Assembly: GCF_001559075.2 (NCBI RefSeq)
Contig: NZ_CP014015.2
Coordinates: 1,178,001-1,242,000, forward strand
DNA from: Citrobacter amalonaticus
GTDB taxonomy: Bacteria > Pseudomonadota > Gammaproteobacteria > Enterobacterales > Enterobacteriaceae
Direction of reading: 5' to 3'
DNA length: 64,000 nt
Below the pieces are notes generated by a model. The model made no database searches. It saw nothing but the letters and a program-made list of their open reading frames with translations, and was not told the origin of the DNA. Position 1 is the first letter of the stretch; each line of letters begins with the position of its first letter. The translations under genes were made by a program, and so were the position numbers. Positions 17,989 to 26,918 of the stretch are shown here, piece after piece.

Positions 17989-18753
17989 TTAAGAGGCGAC
18001 GGGGACACCGCTGTGAAAACGAAACTCGTTGTCCGGCGAGACGATCAGCGCCGCTTCCACGTCGCCAAAATAGCGGACGCGGGGAGAAATATCGTCCTGT
18101 GAAACCTGTTGCGCCAGCGTCAGATAGTCCTGGTAGTGACGCGCTTCGGAACGCAGCAGCGACAGATAGAACTTTTGCAGGTCATCATCGAGAAACGGGG
18201 CCAGCGCGGCGAAGCGTTCGCAGGAGCGTGCTTCGATGTAGGCACCGCAAATCAGCTTATCAATCAGCGTCAACGGTTCGTGCGTACGTACCGCTTTCAG
18301 CATCCCTTTCGCGTAGCGACTGGCGGTGATCTTCACGTAAGGAATGTTTCTGGCCTGCATCGCTTCTCGCACCTGCCAGAAGTGGTGCAATTCTTCCTTT
18401 ATCAACAGCACCATGCTGTCGATAAGCTGGCGGCCCCACGGATCGTCCGTTTCCGGCATCACGCTTTTACCCATCTGTTTATGGAGCGCAACAAAGTCCG
18501 GTTCCGGCCCTTCCCGGAAAGCAAAGGCTTCATACGGCTGTAGCCAGGCGAGCAGCGCATCCGCGCCCGGTTTATCCGCTACGTACTTACGCACCAGCAG
18601 CATCGCCGTTTGCGCCGCCTTGAGTTCGCATATCAGATGATCGGTGAGCAGCAGAGGAAGGTTTTGCGGATCGCGCGCCTGGTCAACCCAGGCCTGCGGG
18701 GTCGGACAGTGCAGAAACTGGCGTACCGGGGAGAGAATTTGCGGATAATCCAT
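17989..18753 (-). CDS. miaE: tRNA 2-methylthio-N6-isopentenyladenosine(37) hydroxylase
   Basis: Non-haem di-iron monooxygenase that hydroxylates ms2i6A37 to ms2io6A37 in tRNAs reading UNN codons, using O2. Seen: the carboxylate/histidine ligand pattern, with ICELKAAQT near 34-42, KEELHHFWQVREAM in the middle, and EARSCERF and RSEARHYQDY in the second half. 254 aa from the ATG at 18753, preceded by AGGGTAC. A longer in-frame reading would begin inside the upstream hairpin. The gene is known from Salmonella and is missing in E. coli K-12, which helps place the organism. Confidence 0.94.
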   Translation of the reverse strand: MDYPQILSPVRQFLHCPTPQAWVDQARDPQNLPLLLTDHLICELKAAQTAMLLVRKYVADKPGADALLAWLQPYEAFAFREGPEPDFVALHKQMGKSVMPETDDPWGRQLIDSMVLLIKEELHHFWQVREAMQARNIPYVKITASRYAKGMLKAVRTHEPLTLIDKLICGAYIEARSCERFAALAPFLDDDLQKFYLSLLRSEARHYQDYLTLAQQVSQDDISPRVRYFGDVEAALIVSPDNEFRFHSGVPVAS

Positions 18754-18766
18754 GTGTACCCTGTCG

Positions 18767-18798
18767 AAAGAGTACGGCAGCACACTGCCGTACTCTTT
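18767..18798 (-). terminator. Strong hairpin between rraB and miaE
   Basis: A perfect 14-bp stem (aaagagtacggcag and its complement) with a 4-base loop. On the minus strand it follows the rraB stop by 22 bp and is followed only by TTTCG, so the U-tract is weak. It may be a leaky terminator giving read-through into miaE, whose ribosome site starts about 10 bp later. Confidence 0.65.
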
Positions 18799-18820
18799 AA
18801 CATTTTAACGTTCGGGGATC

Positions 18821-19246
18821 TTAGTGACGCACACCGTCGTCATCTTCGTCGACGTAGTCTTCGTCGTCGCCCTCTTCACCTTCTTCACCGTTCGGATCTT
18901 CAAAGTAGGTGCCCCAGCCGTCGTACTCGACGTCATATTTCTCAGCCAGATTCATCAACTGTTCAACCTGCGCGTCGATAAGGTCAGCTTTCAGCGCACA
19001 TTCACTGAGGATATCGCAGCAAATGACGGTGTCGCCTTCTTCCACTTCCAGCTCTTCCGGCTCAGTCACTTCGTAGCCAAGTTTAAACGCTTCAACCGCG
19101 GCTTTTTCCAGGGTTTCGAAATCGTCTGCGGAAAGATGGTGTTCGATGGTGTACAACGCGTCCGGGTCGCTACCATCATCCAGTAATTCTTCAATAATCA
19201 GGCGCGTTTCTTCACGCTGCTCTTCCAGTAGTTCCGGGTTTGCCAT
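18821..19246 (-). CDS. rraB: Ribonuclease E inhibitor RraB
   Basis: Binds RNase E and modulates its endonuclease activity and degradosome composition. 141 aa with the conserved LEEQREETRLIIEELL start, the SDPDALYTIEHH segment and a very acidic C-terminal tail (long runs of D and E). I chose the ATG at 19246 (MANPE), which matches E. coli RraB; the longer in-frame reading adds 14 unconserved residues. It diverges from argI. Confidence 0.96.
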   Translation of the reverse strand: MANPELLEEQREETRLIIEELLDDGSDPDALYTIEHHLSADDFETLEKAAVEAFKLGYEVTEPEELEVEEGDTVICCDILSECALKADLIDAQVEQLMNLAEKYDVEYDGWGTYFEDPNGEEGEEGDDEDYVDEDDDGVRH

Positions 19247-19342
19247 GGCTCGTTCCTCATAATGTCCTGCCGATACTCTTATTGTCACATACCGCCGTCA
19301 TTGCCTCCACCTTTCCAGAAAAGATTTGTGAAACAGGGTTGC

Positions 19343-19381
19343 AAATGCATAATCATCCATATAAATTGAATTTTAATTCAA
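19343..19381. promoter_or_regulatory. Tandem ARG boxes (ArgR operator) overlapping the argI promoter
   Basis: Two 18-bp ARG boxes at 19343-19360 (aaatgcataatcatccat) and 19364-19381 (aattgaattttaattcaa) are separated by exactly 3 bp, the canonical arrangement bound by the ArgR hexamer with arginine. A TTGCAA -35-like sequence at 19339 and a TATAAA -10-like sequence at 19360-19365 overlap the boxes, so binding would block RNA polymerase. Confidence 0.93.
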
Positions 19382-19409
19382 CAAATGGCATTCGCCATGG
19401 GAGGGAACT

Positions 19410-20414
19410 ATGTCAGGTTTTTATCAGAAGCATTTTTTAAAATTACTCGATTTCACCCCTGCAGAACTCACCGCACTCGTCCAACTTGCCGCAAAACTAA
19501 AAGCCGATAAGAAAAACGGCAAAGAAGAACAAAAGCTTACAGGCAAAAACATCGCGCTCATCTTCGAAAAAGACTCGACCCGTACACGATGCTCTTTCGA
19601 AGTTGCCGCTTACGACCAGGGGGCTCGCGTCACTTATCTCGGTTCCAGCGGGAGCCAGATTGGGCATAAAGAGTCAATTAAAGACACCGCGCGCGTGTTG
19701 GGCCGGATGTATGACGGCATTCAGTATCGCGGTTACGGCCAGGAAGTGGTCGAAACGCTGGCCGAATATGCTGGCGTGCCGGTATGGAATGGGTTGACCA
19801 ACGAGTTCCATCCTACCCAATTACTGGCTGACCTGCTGACGATGCAGGAACATCTGCCAGGTAAAGCGTTTAACGACATGACGCTGGTTTACGCCGGCGA
19901 TGCGCGCAATAACATGGGTAACTCAATGCTGGAAGCCGCCGCGCTCACCGGGCTGGATCTGCGCCTGGTGGCTCCTAAAAGCTGCTGGCCGGAAGCGTCG
20001 CTGGTCGCAGAATGCAGCGCAATGGCGAAGAAAAACGGTGGCAACATTACGCTCACCGAAGATATCGCGGCTGGCGTGAAAGGGGCGGACTTTATCTACA
20101 CCGACGTCTGGGTGTCGATGGGCGAACCAAAAGAGATGTGGGCGGAACGTATCGCCATGCTGCGCGACTACCAGGTCAACAGCCAGATGATGGCGCTTTC
20201 CGGGAACCCGCAGGTGAAGTTCCTGCACTGCCTGCCCGCGTTTCATGATGACCAGACCACGCTCGGTAAAAAAATGGCGGAGGAATTTGGTCTGCACGGC
20301 GGAATGGAAGTCACCGATGAAGTGTTTGAATCCCCGGCCAGTATTGTGTTTGACCAGGCTGAAAACCGGATGCACACCATTAAAGCGGTGATGGTGGCGA
20401 CGCTGGCACAATAA
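19410..20414 (+). CDS. argI: Ornithine carbamoyltransferase, anabolic (ArgI)
   Basis: Forms citrulline from ornithine and carbamoyl phosphate in arginine biosynthesis; a cytosolic trimer. Seen: carbamoyl phosphate motif STRTRCSFE near residues 56-64, FHPTQ near 132, the SMG loop, and catalytic HCLPAFH near 272. 334 aa as in E. coli. Translation starts at an ATG after GAGGG. The upstream ARG boxes show it is the arginine-repressed, biosynthetic enzyme, unlike the arcB paralogue in this window. Confidence 0.97.
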   Translation: MSGFYQKHFLKLLDFTPAELTALVQLAAKLKADKKNGKEEQKLTGKNIALIFEKDSTRTRCSFEVAAYDQGARVTYLGSSGSQIGHKESIKDTARVLGRMYDGIQYRGYGQEVVETLAEYAGVPVWNGLTNEFHPTQLLADLLTMQEHLPGKAFNDMTLVYAGDARNNMGNSMLEAAALTGLDLRLVAPKSCWPEASLVAECSAMAKKNGGNITLTEDIAAGVKGADFIYTDVWVSMGEPKEMWAERIAMLRDYQVNSQMMALSGNPQVKFLHCLPAFHDDQTTLGKKMAEEFGLHGGMEVTDEVFESPASIVFDQAENRMHTIKAVMVATLAQ

Positions 20415-20426
20415 TATTGTCCGCAA

Positions 20427-20455
20427 AGAAAAACCCCACATAACAATGTGGGGTT
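20427..20455. terminator. Intrinsic terminator between argI and torZ
   Basis: A perfect 10-bp stem aaccccacat/atgtggggtt with a 4-base loop. On the minus strand it is followed by TTTTTC, so it best terminates torYZ. On the plus strand its U-tract is weak, but it probably also ends argI. Confidence 0.88.
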
Positions 20456-20509
20456 CATCAGCAGTCTGAAGCGAAAATCATCGTTTCCGCCCAGTGTTAC
20501 AACCGTGAA

Positions 20510-22957
20510 TTATGCGCCCATTGGCGGTGTAAACGCGGTAAGTTCCAGCTCCGGTCCGGTGTATTTCTCCGCCATCACCAGCGCAGTGTTGCCCGCGCAG
20601 CCATTCGCCAGACGCGAGGTCGGGATGTCTTTGGTAAGCACGTTGGCACCACCGTTTTTACAGATCCCGGTACCGGCGTAATCCAGATCCGGCCATGCAC
20701 CTTCATGGATACACACCACGCCCTGCTTGATGCCGTCGGTGACTTTCGCGCCAGTCAGCACCTGACCACGCGCGTTCCAGACGCGCACCAAATCGCCATC
20801 GGCAATGCCACGTTTTTTCGCATCTTCCGGATGGATGTAGAACGGCTCACGGTTGGCCACCGCATACTGTTTGCGCAGCGACGCATAGTTAAGCTGACTG
20901 TGTAAACGATGCGCCGGATGCGCAGTCAGCAACTGCAGTTCATCCTCTTTCGCGTTGCCAGCCCACTCGTCTGGTTCCAGCCAGGTCGGATGCGCCGGGC
21001 AATCCTTATAGTTGAAGCCTTCGATGGTTTTCGAGTAAATCTCGATTTTACCGCTCGGCGTACCCAGCGGGTTCATCACCGGGTCCTTGCGGAAATCGGC
21101 ATAGCGCACGAAAACTTCTTCTTTCGGATTCTTACGCATTTCGATCAGCTTGTTCGCCTCCCAGAAAGCGGTGAACTGCGGCATATTGACGCGCTGTTGG
21201 CGCGCGCCTTTCTGCGCCACGTCGTAGAACTCGCGCAGCCAGTCCATTTCGCTCTTGCCTTCAGTGTAAGCAGCTTTACCGCCTGGTTTCAGCAGCTCAG
21301 CCATATCCGCGAACACGTCAAAATCATTGCGGGCTTCGAACTGTGGTGGGATGGCTTGTTTCATCGGCACCAGATGCTGGTTGCTGTAGTCGCCGGTCAT
21401 GGTCAGATCGTTACGTTCAAACGATGTAGTGATCGGCAGAACAATATCAGCATGCTTGGCGGCAGCCGTCCAGTAACACTCGGAGATCACCACCAGTTCC
21501 GGTTTTTGCCAGGCTTTCACCAGACGGTTGGTGTCCTGATGATGAGTGAAGTTGCCACCGCCGGCCCACCAGATCATGCGCAGATCGGGGAAGGTTTGTT
21601 CCTTACCATTATGTTGATATTTGCCGCCGGGGTTTTCCAGGGCTTCAACAATACGCGCCACCGGGAACGCTTCAACCGCATCGGAAGTTGCCCAGTCGTT
21701 GCCAGCAGACGAGCCGCCTGCGATTGTCGCTGAAATCGCCGACAGCACACCGCCACTGCGAGTTGGGTTGCCGCCGTTAGAGTAATGGTAAGAGAAACCA
21801 AAACCGCCGCCTTCGGTACCAATCTGGCCGAGCATCGCCGCCAGGGTAACCAGCATCCAGTGGCGCTGTTCGCCATACTGCTGACGCTGAATGCCCCAGC
21901 CCGCCATCAGCATGGTTTTATTCTTGGCAAAGATTTCCGCCAGAATTTCCATTTGCTTCGCCGGAACGCCGCAAATCTTCTCGGCCCAGGCCGGATTTTT
22001 CGGCGTGTTGTCGTTCTTACCGGTCAGATACGCTTCGAACTCGCCATAGCCGGTGGTGTATTTATCGAGGAAGGCTTTGTCATGCAGTCCTTTTTCTACC
22101 AGCGCGGACGCAATACCCAACATCAGCGCCACGTCAGTCCCCATATTCGGTGCAATCCACTGTGCTTTATCACCGAAGAAATCGATCGTTTCTGAGCGTT
22201 GTGGATCGATGGCGATAACGGTTTTGCCGGAAGCTTTCAGTTTATTGAAGTACTCGAGGCCTTGCTCATCAGTACTGGTCCAGGCAATTTTCAGGGTGTT
22301 CAGCGGGTTAAGGCCCCACAGGACCACCACCTGGCTATGTTCGAGGAGCAGCGGCCATGCCGTCTGCTGTTCGTAAACTTCAACCGAACCGACGACGTGC
22401 GGCATGATCACCTGCGCCGCGCCAGTAGAGTAGTCGCCGGTATGCCCGGTATAGCCGCCTGCCATGCTCATGTAGCGCTGAAGCAACGTCTGCGCTTTGT
22501 GCAGCACACCACTGGAGCGCCAGCCATATGAACCCGCAAATACGGAAGATGGGCCATGCTCAGCACGGATACGGGCGTGTTGCTCGTGGATGAGCTTCAG
22601 GGCGTCTTCCCATGACACTTTGACGAATTCGTCTTTACCACGGTTGCCGTCCGGTTTGCCCGGCGCATTCAGAAAGCCTTTACGCACCATCGGAGATTGA
22701 ATACGGCACGGGGTATGCGCCTGATCGGGTGCGGTAGTTTGCAGATCGTTGGGAATCGTTTTCGCCAGCGCGCCGCGCGACGACACAATTTTGCCGTCTT
22801 TAACGTCGATGTACATCGCACCCCAACGCCCTGCCGTCAGGATGGCATTACCCGGCGCGTCTGCGGCCCACGCTGGCATCGGGATTGCCGAGGTAATCAT
22901 CATCGCGCCAGCGGAACCGCCAGCATACTTTATAAAGTTACGTCGTGTAAGGTTCAT
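20510..22957 (-). CDS. torZ: Trimethylamine-N-oxide / biotin sulfoxide reductase TorZ (BisZ)
   Basis: Periplasmic molybdopterin-guanine-dinucleotide reductase that uses TMAO and related N- and S-oxides as terminal electron acceptors. Seen: a Tat signal with TRRNFIK at residues 4-10 and a likely cleavage after AWA (31); DMSO-reductase family segments throughout; S177 in GDYSTGAAQ as the expected molybdenum ligand; and WAGGGNFTHHQDTN in the middle. 815 aa, close to E. coli TorZ. It lies 27 bp downstream of torY, which would supply electrons. In E. coli torYZ is elsewhere on the chromosome as I recall. Confidence 0.93.
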   Translation of the reverse strand: MNLTRRNFIKYAGGSAGAMMITSAIPMPAWAADAPGNAILTAGRWGAMYIDVKDGKIVSSRGALAKTIPNDLQTTAPDQAHTPCRIQSPMVRKGFLNAPGKPDGNRGKDEFVKVSWEDALKLIHEQHARIRAEHGPSSVFAGSYGWRSSGVLHKAQTLLQRYMSMAGGYTGHTGDYSTGAAQVIMPHVVGSVEVYEQQTAWPLLLEHSQVVVLWGLNPLNTLKIAWTSTDEQGLEYFNKLKASGKTVIAIDPQRSETIDFFGDKAQWIAPNMGTDVALMLGIASALVEKGLHDKAFLDKYTTGYGEFEAYLTGKNDNTPKNPAWAEKICGVPAKQMEILAEIFAKNKTMLMAGWGIQRQQYGEQRHWMLVTLAAMLGQIGTEGGGFGFSYHYSNGGNPTRSGGVLSAISATIAGGSSAGNDWATSDAVEAFPVARIVEALENPGGKYQHNGKEQTFPDLRMIWWAGGGNFTHHQDTNRLVKAWQKPELVVISECYWTAAAKHADIVLPITTSFERNDLTMTGDYSNQHLVPMKQAIPPQFEARNDFDVFADMAELLKPGGKAAYTEGKSEMDWLREFYDVAQKGARQQRVNMPQFTAFWEANKLIEMRKNPKEEVFVRYADFRKDPVMNPLGTPSGKIEIYSKTIEGFNYKDCPAHPTWLEPDEWAGNAKEDELQLLTAHPAHRLHSQLNYASLRKQYAVANREPFYIHPEDAKKRGIADGDLVRVWNARGQVLTGAKVTDGIKQGVVCIHEGAWPDLDYAGTGICKNGGANVLTKDIPTSRLANGCAGNTALVMAEKYTGPELELTAFTPPMGA

Positions 22958-22984
22958 AGGTTTTCCTTTAATCGTAATTGTCAG

Positions 22985-24085
22985 TTATTCCTTAGAGGTA
23001 AAATCTTTGGCGTGATACTGGAACCAGCGAGTAAGGATGTCTAAATCCTCGGCGCTGATATCCGTTCTCGCGCCCATCCCTTTTGCTACGGAAGGCCAGG
23101 CATTTAAGGTGTAATGCTCGGAGGAAATCGGCGCATGACATCCGGAGCAATACGTTTTGTCGAGTGTTTTGGCGTAGTCCCAGATTACGTCGGGTTTACT
23201 CAGTGCGGGTTCAGCCAGAGGTGCGCGCAGAGACACATTGCGCCATGCGTTTCCGTAGGGATCCTTTTCCCAGTCGCTGGAGATTTTGAGCGCTTTTTGA
23301 CCTTCATCGGTGAGTGTGGCAAGGATCAAACGCTGACCCGCCGCGAAGTAAATCACCTGTTCAGCACCCTGCATTTGGCTACCGGTAATCTCCACTTCCC
23401 GCGCATCGCCGGAATGCCCCACCACGTTCAGTTTGGTGGCCGGATAAACCGTGCCCAGGTTGCCCAGTGCGGCAGGCGCGACGGGGTACACTTCTTTCGC
23501 ATCAGCCGGCGTCTGGCGTGCGTTTTCCATCAGCGCATCATGCGCTTTGGTGTCAATCGTGATTTCTGGTGGGAAGTGCGCGATACCTTTATGGCAATCA
23601 ATACAGGTTTGTTTTTCTTTGATACCCAGAGCATGCATTTTCTGCGCATCGGCACTCTGCTTTTGTAGATCCATGGCGTCAAACTGATGGCACGAGCGGC
23701 AGGTCGCCGAATCGTTAGCTTTCATCTGCTCCCAGACCGTCTCCGCCATCTCGAGGCGATGCGCCTCATATTTTTCCGGTGTATCAATTTTGCCGGTGAC
23801 AAACTCATGCCAGATATCCTTACTGGCCCGAACTTTGGTGATCAGGTAATCCATACCCGATTGTGGAATGTGGCAATCGCGGCACTCAGCACGGATACCT
23901 TTTTGGTTCATAAAGTGCGCAGATCCCTGGTACTCTTCATAGGGTGCTTGCATTGTGTGGCAGGAGAGACAAAACGAGGTATCTGACGTTTTATGCATTA
24001 TCCACATCGATGACAGCGCGAGTGTTCCCCCCAGCAGAATACCCACGAATACAAGACCCGCTATCCACTTCCATTTTTTATTCAT
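22985..24085 (-). CDS. torY: Pentahaem c-type cytochrome TorY
   Basis: Membrane-anchored NapC/NirT-family cytochrome that passes electrons from menaquinol to TorZ. Seen: an N-terminal hydrophobic anchor (about residues 9-30), then five CxxCH haem sites (CLSCH, CRDCH, CRSCH, CIDCH, CSGCH). The first four form the NapC-like domain and the fifth lies in the TorC-like C-terminal domain. 366 aa as in E. coli TorY. It is the first gene of the torYZ pair. Its expression needs the cytochrome c maturation and Sec systems. Confidence 0.94.
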   Translation of the reverse strand: MNKKWKWIAGLVFVGILLGGTLALSSMWIMHKTSDTSFCLSCHTMQAPYEEYQGSAHFMNQKGIRAECRDCHIPQSGMDYLITKVRASKDIWHEFVTGKIDTPEKYEAHRLEMAETVWEQMKANDSATCRSCHQFDAMDLQKQSADAQKMHALGIKEKQTCIDCHKGIAHFPPEITIDTKAHDALMENARQTPADAKEVYPVAPAALGNLGTVYPATKLNVVGHSGDAREVEITGSQMQGAEQVIYFAAGQRLILATLTDEGQKALKISSDWEKDPYGNAWRNVSLRAPLAEPALSKPDVIWDYAKTLDKTYCSGCHAPISSEHYTLNAWPSVAKGMGARTDISAEDLDILTRWFQYHAKDFTSKE

Positions 24086-24500
24086 ACCTTGCCCTGAAAT
24101 TAATTCAAAAGTTAATATTTAATTTTGTGCAATGTATTTTGCTGGATGATTTTTCAACAAGAATTGATGTAACACAAAAGTGTTATTAACCAGAAAGAGT
24201 TAAACGTGCTTTTGATCGAGTTTTTGAAAGTTAACAGGAAAGGTTACAGCTAACTGTATGTTGTGACTGAAGTTACGCCGGTAGCGATATAAAATTAAAT
24301 ATACAACGACTAACTAAAATCAAGCCACCGTTATATATTTAAATATATAAGGAAATAATGTGATCGCGGTGCACTATTAATGGCTGAAATAAACCGTCTT
24401 TTACCGTTCGGGTCACTTCTTAATGAATACCGATGCAGTTTACTATTTTTCTACTCGCGCAGGAGCAAGGATCTTTATGGACGAATGTAGGATAAATCAT
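24086..24500. other. AT-rich upstream region of torY
   Basis: No gene is supported in this gap. It should hold the torYZ promoter on the minus strand. It contains a perfect 20-bp AT-only palindrome at 24331-24350 (ttatatatttaaatatataa). I find no convincing TorR, FNR or CRP site. A 45-codon plus-strand reading from 24423 runs through the tabA terminator, has no ribosome site, and is not called. Confidence 0.5.
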
Positions 24501-24536
24501 AAAAAGGACAGCCGCTCCGATTCAGGGAGCGGCTGT
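24501..24536 (-). terminator. Intrinsic terminator of tabA
   Basis: A perfect 11-bp stem (acagccgctcc / ggagcggctgt) with a 7-base loop. Reading the minus strand it is followed by CCTTTTT, placed 20 bp after the tabA stop. Confidence 0.88.
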
Positions 24537-24556
24537 GCAATTCCTGCCTTTTCTGT

Positions 24557-25009
24557 TTAAGCCATCAGCAGCTTAACCACCGCTTTACGCACCGGGGCAG
24601 GCGCACCGACGGCGCACAGCGGTTTGTGCACTTCTTGCGGATAAAAGACGACAAAGTCACCTTCATTCAGGATCAGCGTTTTCTCCTGCTCGCCTTCCGC
24701 TAAAAACGCAATATCTTTATCAGCCAGCCAGTCGGTATCCGGCTTACCGGCAGGCAGTACGCTGAAGGTCATCCCTTCCTGCCCCTTCAGCACGATCTGA
24801 ATATCCAGATAGCGCGCGTGATACTCCGCACGACGCTTCTCGAACGGCTCGGTCATATCTTCAGAAATCAGGTAGAACAGACGACTACCGTCAATCTCAT
24901 GTTTCCCCTTCTCCGTCGTCTCGGTGACGTTTGCCTTAATGTACTCAATCGCCTGGCGGAGTTCTTCAGGAAGCCAGGATTGCAGATGGTGAATATTACC
25001 AACGATCAT
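24557..25009 (-). CDS. tabA: YhcH/YjgK/YiaL family protein TabA
   Basis: Small cupin-like protein of the DUF386 family, known in E. coli as a biofilm-related protein affected by toxin-antitoxin systems. A sugar-related isomerase or mutarotase role has been proposed for relatives. Seen: RRAEYHARYLDIQIVLKGQE and NEGDFVVFYPQEVHKP, which supply the conserved histidines of the cupin metal site. 150 aa from the ATG at 25009, preceded by AGAGG; a 6-residue upstream extension is possible but not conserved. A strong terminator follows. Confidence 0.92.
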   Translation of the reverse strand: MIVGNIHHLQSWLPEELRQAIEYIKANVTETTEKGKHEIDGSRLFYLISEDMTEPFEKRRAEYHARYLDIQIVLKGQEGMTFSVLPAGKPDTDWLADKDIAFLAEGEQEKTLILNEGDFVVFYPQEVHKPLCAVGAPAPVRKAVVKLLMA

Positions 25010-25687
25010 CTCATACCTCTCATTCAAAACAGCGTTTCAATTTTTAGTTGTTATACGAAAAAAAGTCCGGTCGTGCCATCGCTATCTTGCAAAGTTTTGC
25101 GTCAGCGCATGTTTATCGCTGAAGTTGTTGACTGTCTGTTAACACTAAACAGCGATCTATGCATCTTTAATGCATAAAATGTAAACATGCTCAATGAAGA
25201 ACCATCGCAACAAATTGTTATATAAGGATTTATAAGAAAAACCTTTAGTCGATCACAATTCATTTCCACTGCTTAATCAATGATAATCGCCATAGTTATT
25301 GCTCAATTTACTTTATGGAGAAAATAATATAATTCACAATACGCATATCTATGCTTTAAATTATTATTACTCCATAAAAATCATGATGTTGCGTTGTTTT
25401 CATTCTTTGCTTTAGCCAACAAATAATTAACACTAAAGAATAATCTGACGTATAACTGCGTAGTAATTCAGGTTAAGACTTTTTATTTTTGTTATTTCTC
25501 AGACCTCTGTCATATATTAATTAAGAAAAAACAAATAACCGAACGGATGTGAAACTCATCACATTTCCGACCTCTAAATAATTCAATGATGCCTCTCGAA
25601 AAATATCGGAACACTTATGACTGCGAGCATTTTCATTATTCGCAGCCACCCCCTTTTTATTCCTGAAATAGAGTGAAAGGTATCGTA
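25010..25687. other. Divergent regulatory region between tabA and arcA
   Basis: A 678-bp AT-rich gap with no supported gene. It carries the tabA promoter on the minus strand and the arc promoter on the plus strand, including the perfect CRP-type site listed separately. I searched by eye for tandem ARG boxes and FNR sites and found none that fit well. Long regulatory gaps are common before anaerobically controlled arc operons. Confidence 0.5.
25548..25563. promoter_or_regulatory. CRP-type site upstream of arcA
   Basis: Exact TGTGA-N6-TCACA (tgtgaaactcatcaca), centred about 132 bp before the arcA start codon. It predicts that arginine fermentation is induced when preferred carbon sources run out. 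An FNR-type protein could in principle recognise part of it, but the G in TGTGA favours CRP. Confidence 0.78.
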
Positions 25688-26908
25688 ATGGAAAAACATT
25701 ATGTCGGTTCTGAAATCGGCCAACTACGCAGTGTGATGTTGCATCGCCCTAACCTCAGCCTGAAACGCCTCACGCCGTCTAACTGCCAGGAGCTGCTGTT
25801 TGATGACGTACTGTCAGTTGAACGCGCAGGTGAAGAGCATGATATTTTCGCCAACACGTTACGCGAGCAGGGTATCGAAGTTCTGTTACTGACTGATTTA
25901 CTGACACAAACTCTGGATATCGCGGATGCCAAAAGCTGGCTACTGGAAACGCAAATCTCAGATTACCGACTTGGCCCTACTTTCGCCACCGACATCCGCG
26001 CCTGGCTGGCCGACATGTCGCACCGGGAACTGGCCCGTCATTTAAGCGGCGGACTCACCTACGGTGAAATTCCCGCCTCAATTAAAAATATGGTGGTTGA
26101 TACTCACGATATTAATGACTTTATTATGAAGCCATTACCAAACCATTTATTTACCCGCGATACCTCTTGCTGGATATATAACGGTGTGTCCATTAACCCA
26201 ATGGCCAAACCGGCTCGCCAGCGTGAAACCAATAATCTACGGGCCATTTATCGCTGGCATCCGCAATTTGCCGACGGCGATTTTATTAAATATTTCGGCG
26301 ACGAGAATATCAATTACGACCATGCCACCTTAGAAGGCGGCGATGTGCTGGTCATCGGGCGCGGTGCGGTGCTGATCGGCATGTCTGAACGCACGACGCC
26401 GCAGGGGATCGAGTTCCTTGCCCAGTCGCTGTTTAACCATCGCCAGGCCGAACGGGTGATTGCCGTTGAGCTCCCCAAACACCGCTCCTGCATGCACCTC
26501 GACACCGTCATGACCCACATCGATATCGACACTTTCTCCGTCTACCCGGAAGTGGTGCGCCAGGACGTGCAGTGCTGGACCTTGACGCCAGACGGTCGCG
26601 GCGGCCTGAAACGTACCGAAGAACGCACGCTGGTTAACGCCATTGAGAAAGCGCTCGGCATCGATCAGGTGCGCCTGATTACCACTGGCGGCGACGCCTT
26701 TGAAGCCGAGCGTGAGCAGTGGAACGACGCCAACAACGTCCTCACGCTGCGCCCCGGCGTGGTCGTGGGCTACGAGCGCAACATCTGGACCAACGAAAAA
26801 TACGACAAAGCTGGCATCACTGTGCTGCCTATCCCCGGCGATGAACTGGGACGCGGACGCGGCGGCGCGCGCTGCATGAGTTGCCCACTGGAACGCGATG
26901 GCATTTAA
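25688..26908 (+). CDS. arcA: Arginine deiminase (not the ArcA redox regulator)
   Basis: Hydrolyses L-arginine to citrulline and ammonia, the first step of the ATP-yielding arginine deiminase pathway. Seen: guanidino-modifying fold signatures FTRDTSCWI near residue 158 and the His-Asp elements in HATLEGGDVLVI and HLDTVMTHID, with the catalytic cysteine C396 in GARCMSCP near the C-terminus. 406 aa. I chose the ATG at 25688 (MEKHYVGSE), 8 bp after GAAAGG; the in-frame upstream start adds 5 unconserved residues. First gene of the arc operon. Confidence 0.97.
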   Translation: MEKHYVGSEIGQLRSVMLHRPNLSLKRLTPSNCQELLFDDVLSVERAGEEHDIFANTLREQGIEVLLLTDLLTQTLDIADAKSWLLETQISDYRLGPTFATDIRAWLADMSHRELARHLSGGLTYGEIPASIKNMVVDTHDINDFIMKPLPNHLFTRDTSCWIYNGVSINPMAKPARQRETNNLRAIYRWHPQFADGDFIKYFGDENINYDHATLEGGDVLVIGRGAVLIGMSERTTPQGIEFLAQSLFNHRQAERVIAVELPKHRSCMHLDTVMTHIDIDTFSVYPEVVRQDVQCWTLTPDGRGGLKRTEERTLVNAIEKALGIDQVRLITTGGDAFEAEREQWNDANNVLTLRPGVVVGYERNIWTNEKYDKAGITVLPIPGDELGRGRGGARCMSCPLERDGI

Positions 26909-26918
26909 GGAACCCACC

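Noticed and set aside
18767..18798. Treating the hairpin before miaE as an attachment site or small RNA
   Set aside because: It is a simple perfect stem-loop directly after rraB with no repeat copy elsewhere in the window; a leaky terminator explains it.
24423..24560. A 45-codon plus-strand ORF upstream of tabA
   Set aside because: No ribosome site, it runs through the tabA terminator hairpin into the tabA 3' end, and its composition looks non-coding.
25010..25687. ARG boxes or an FNR site upstream of arcA
   Set aside because: Several attca and tgcat fragments occur in this AT-rich gap, but no pair has both half-sites with correct spacing. Only the CRP-type site is good enough to report.
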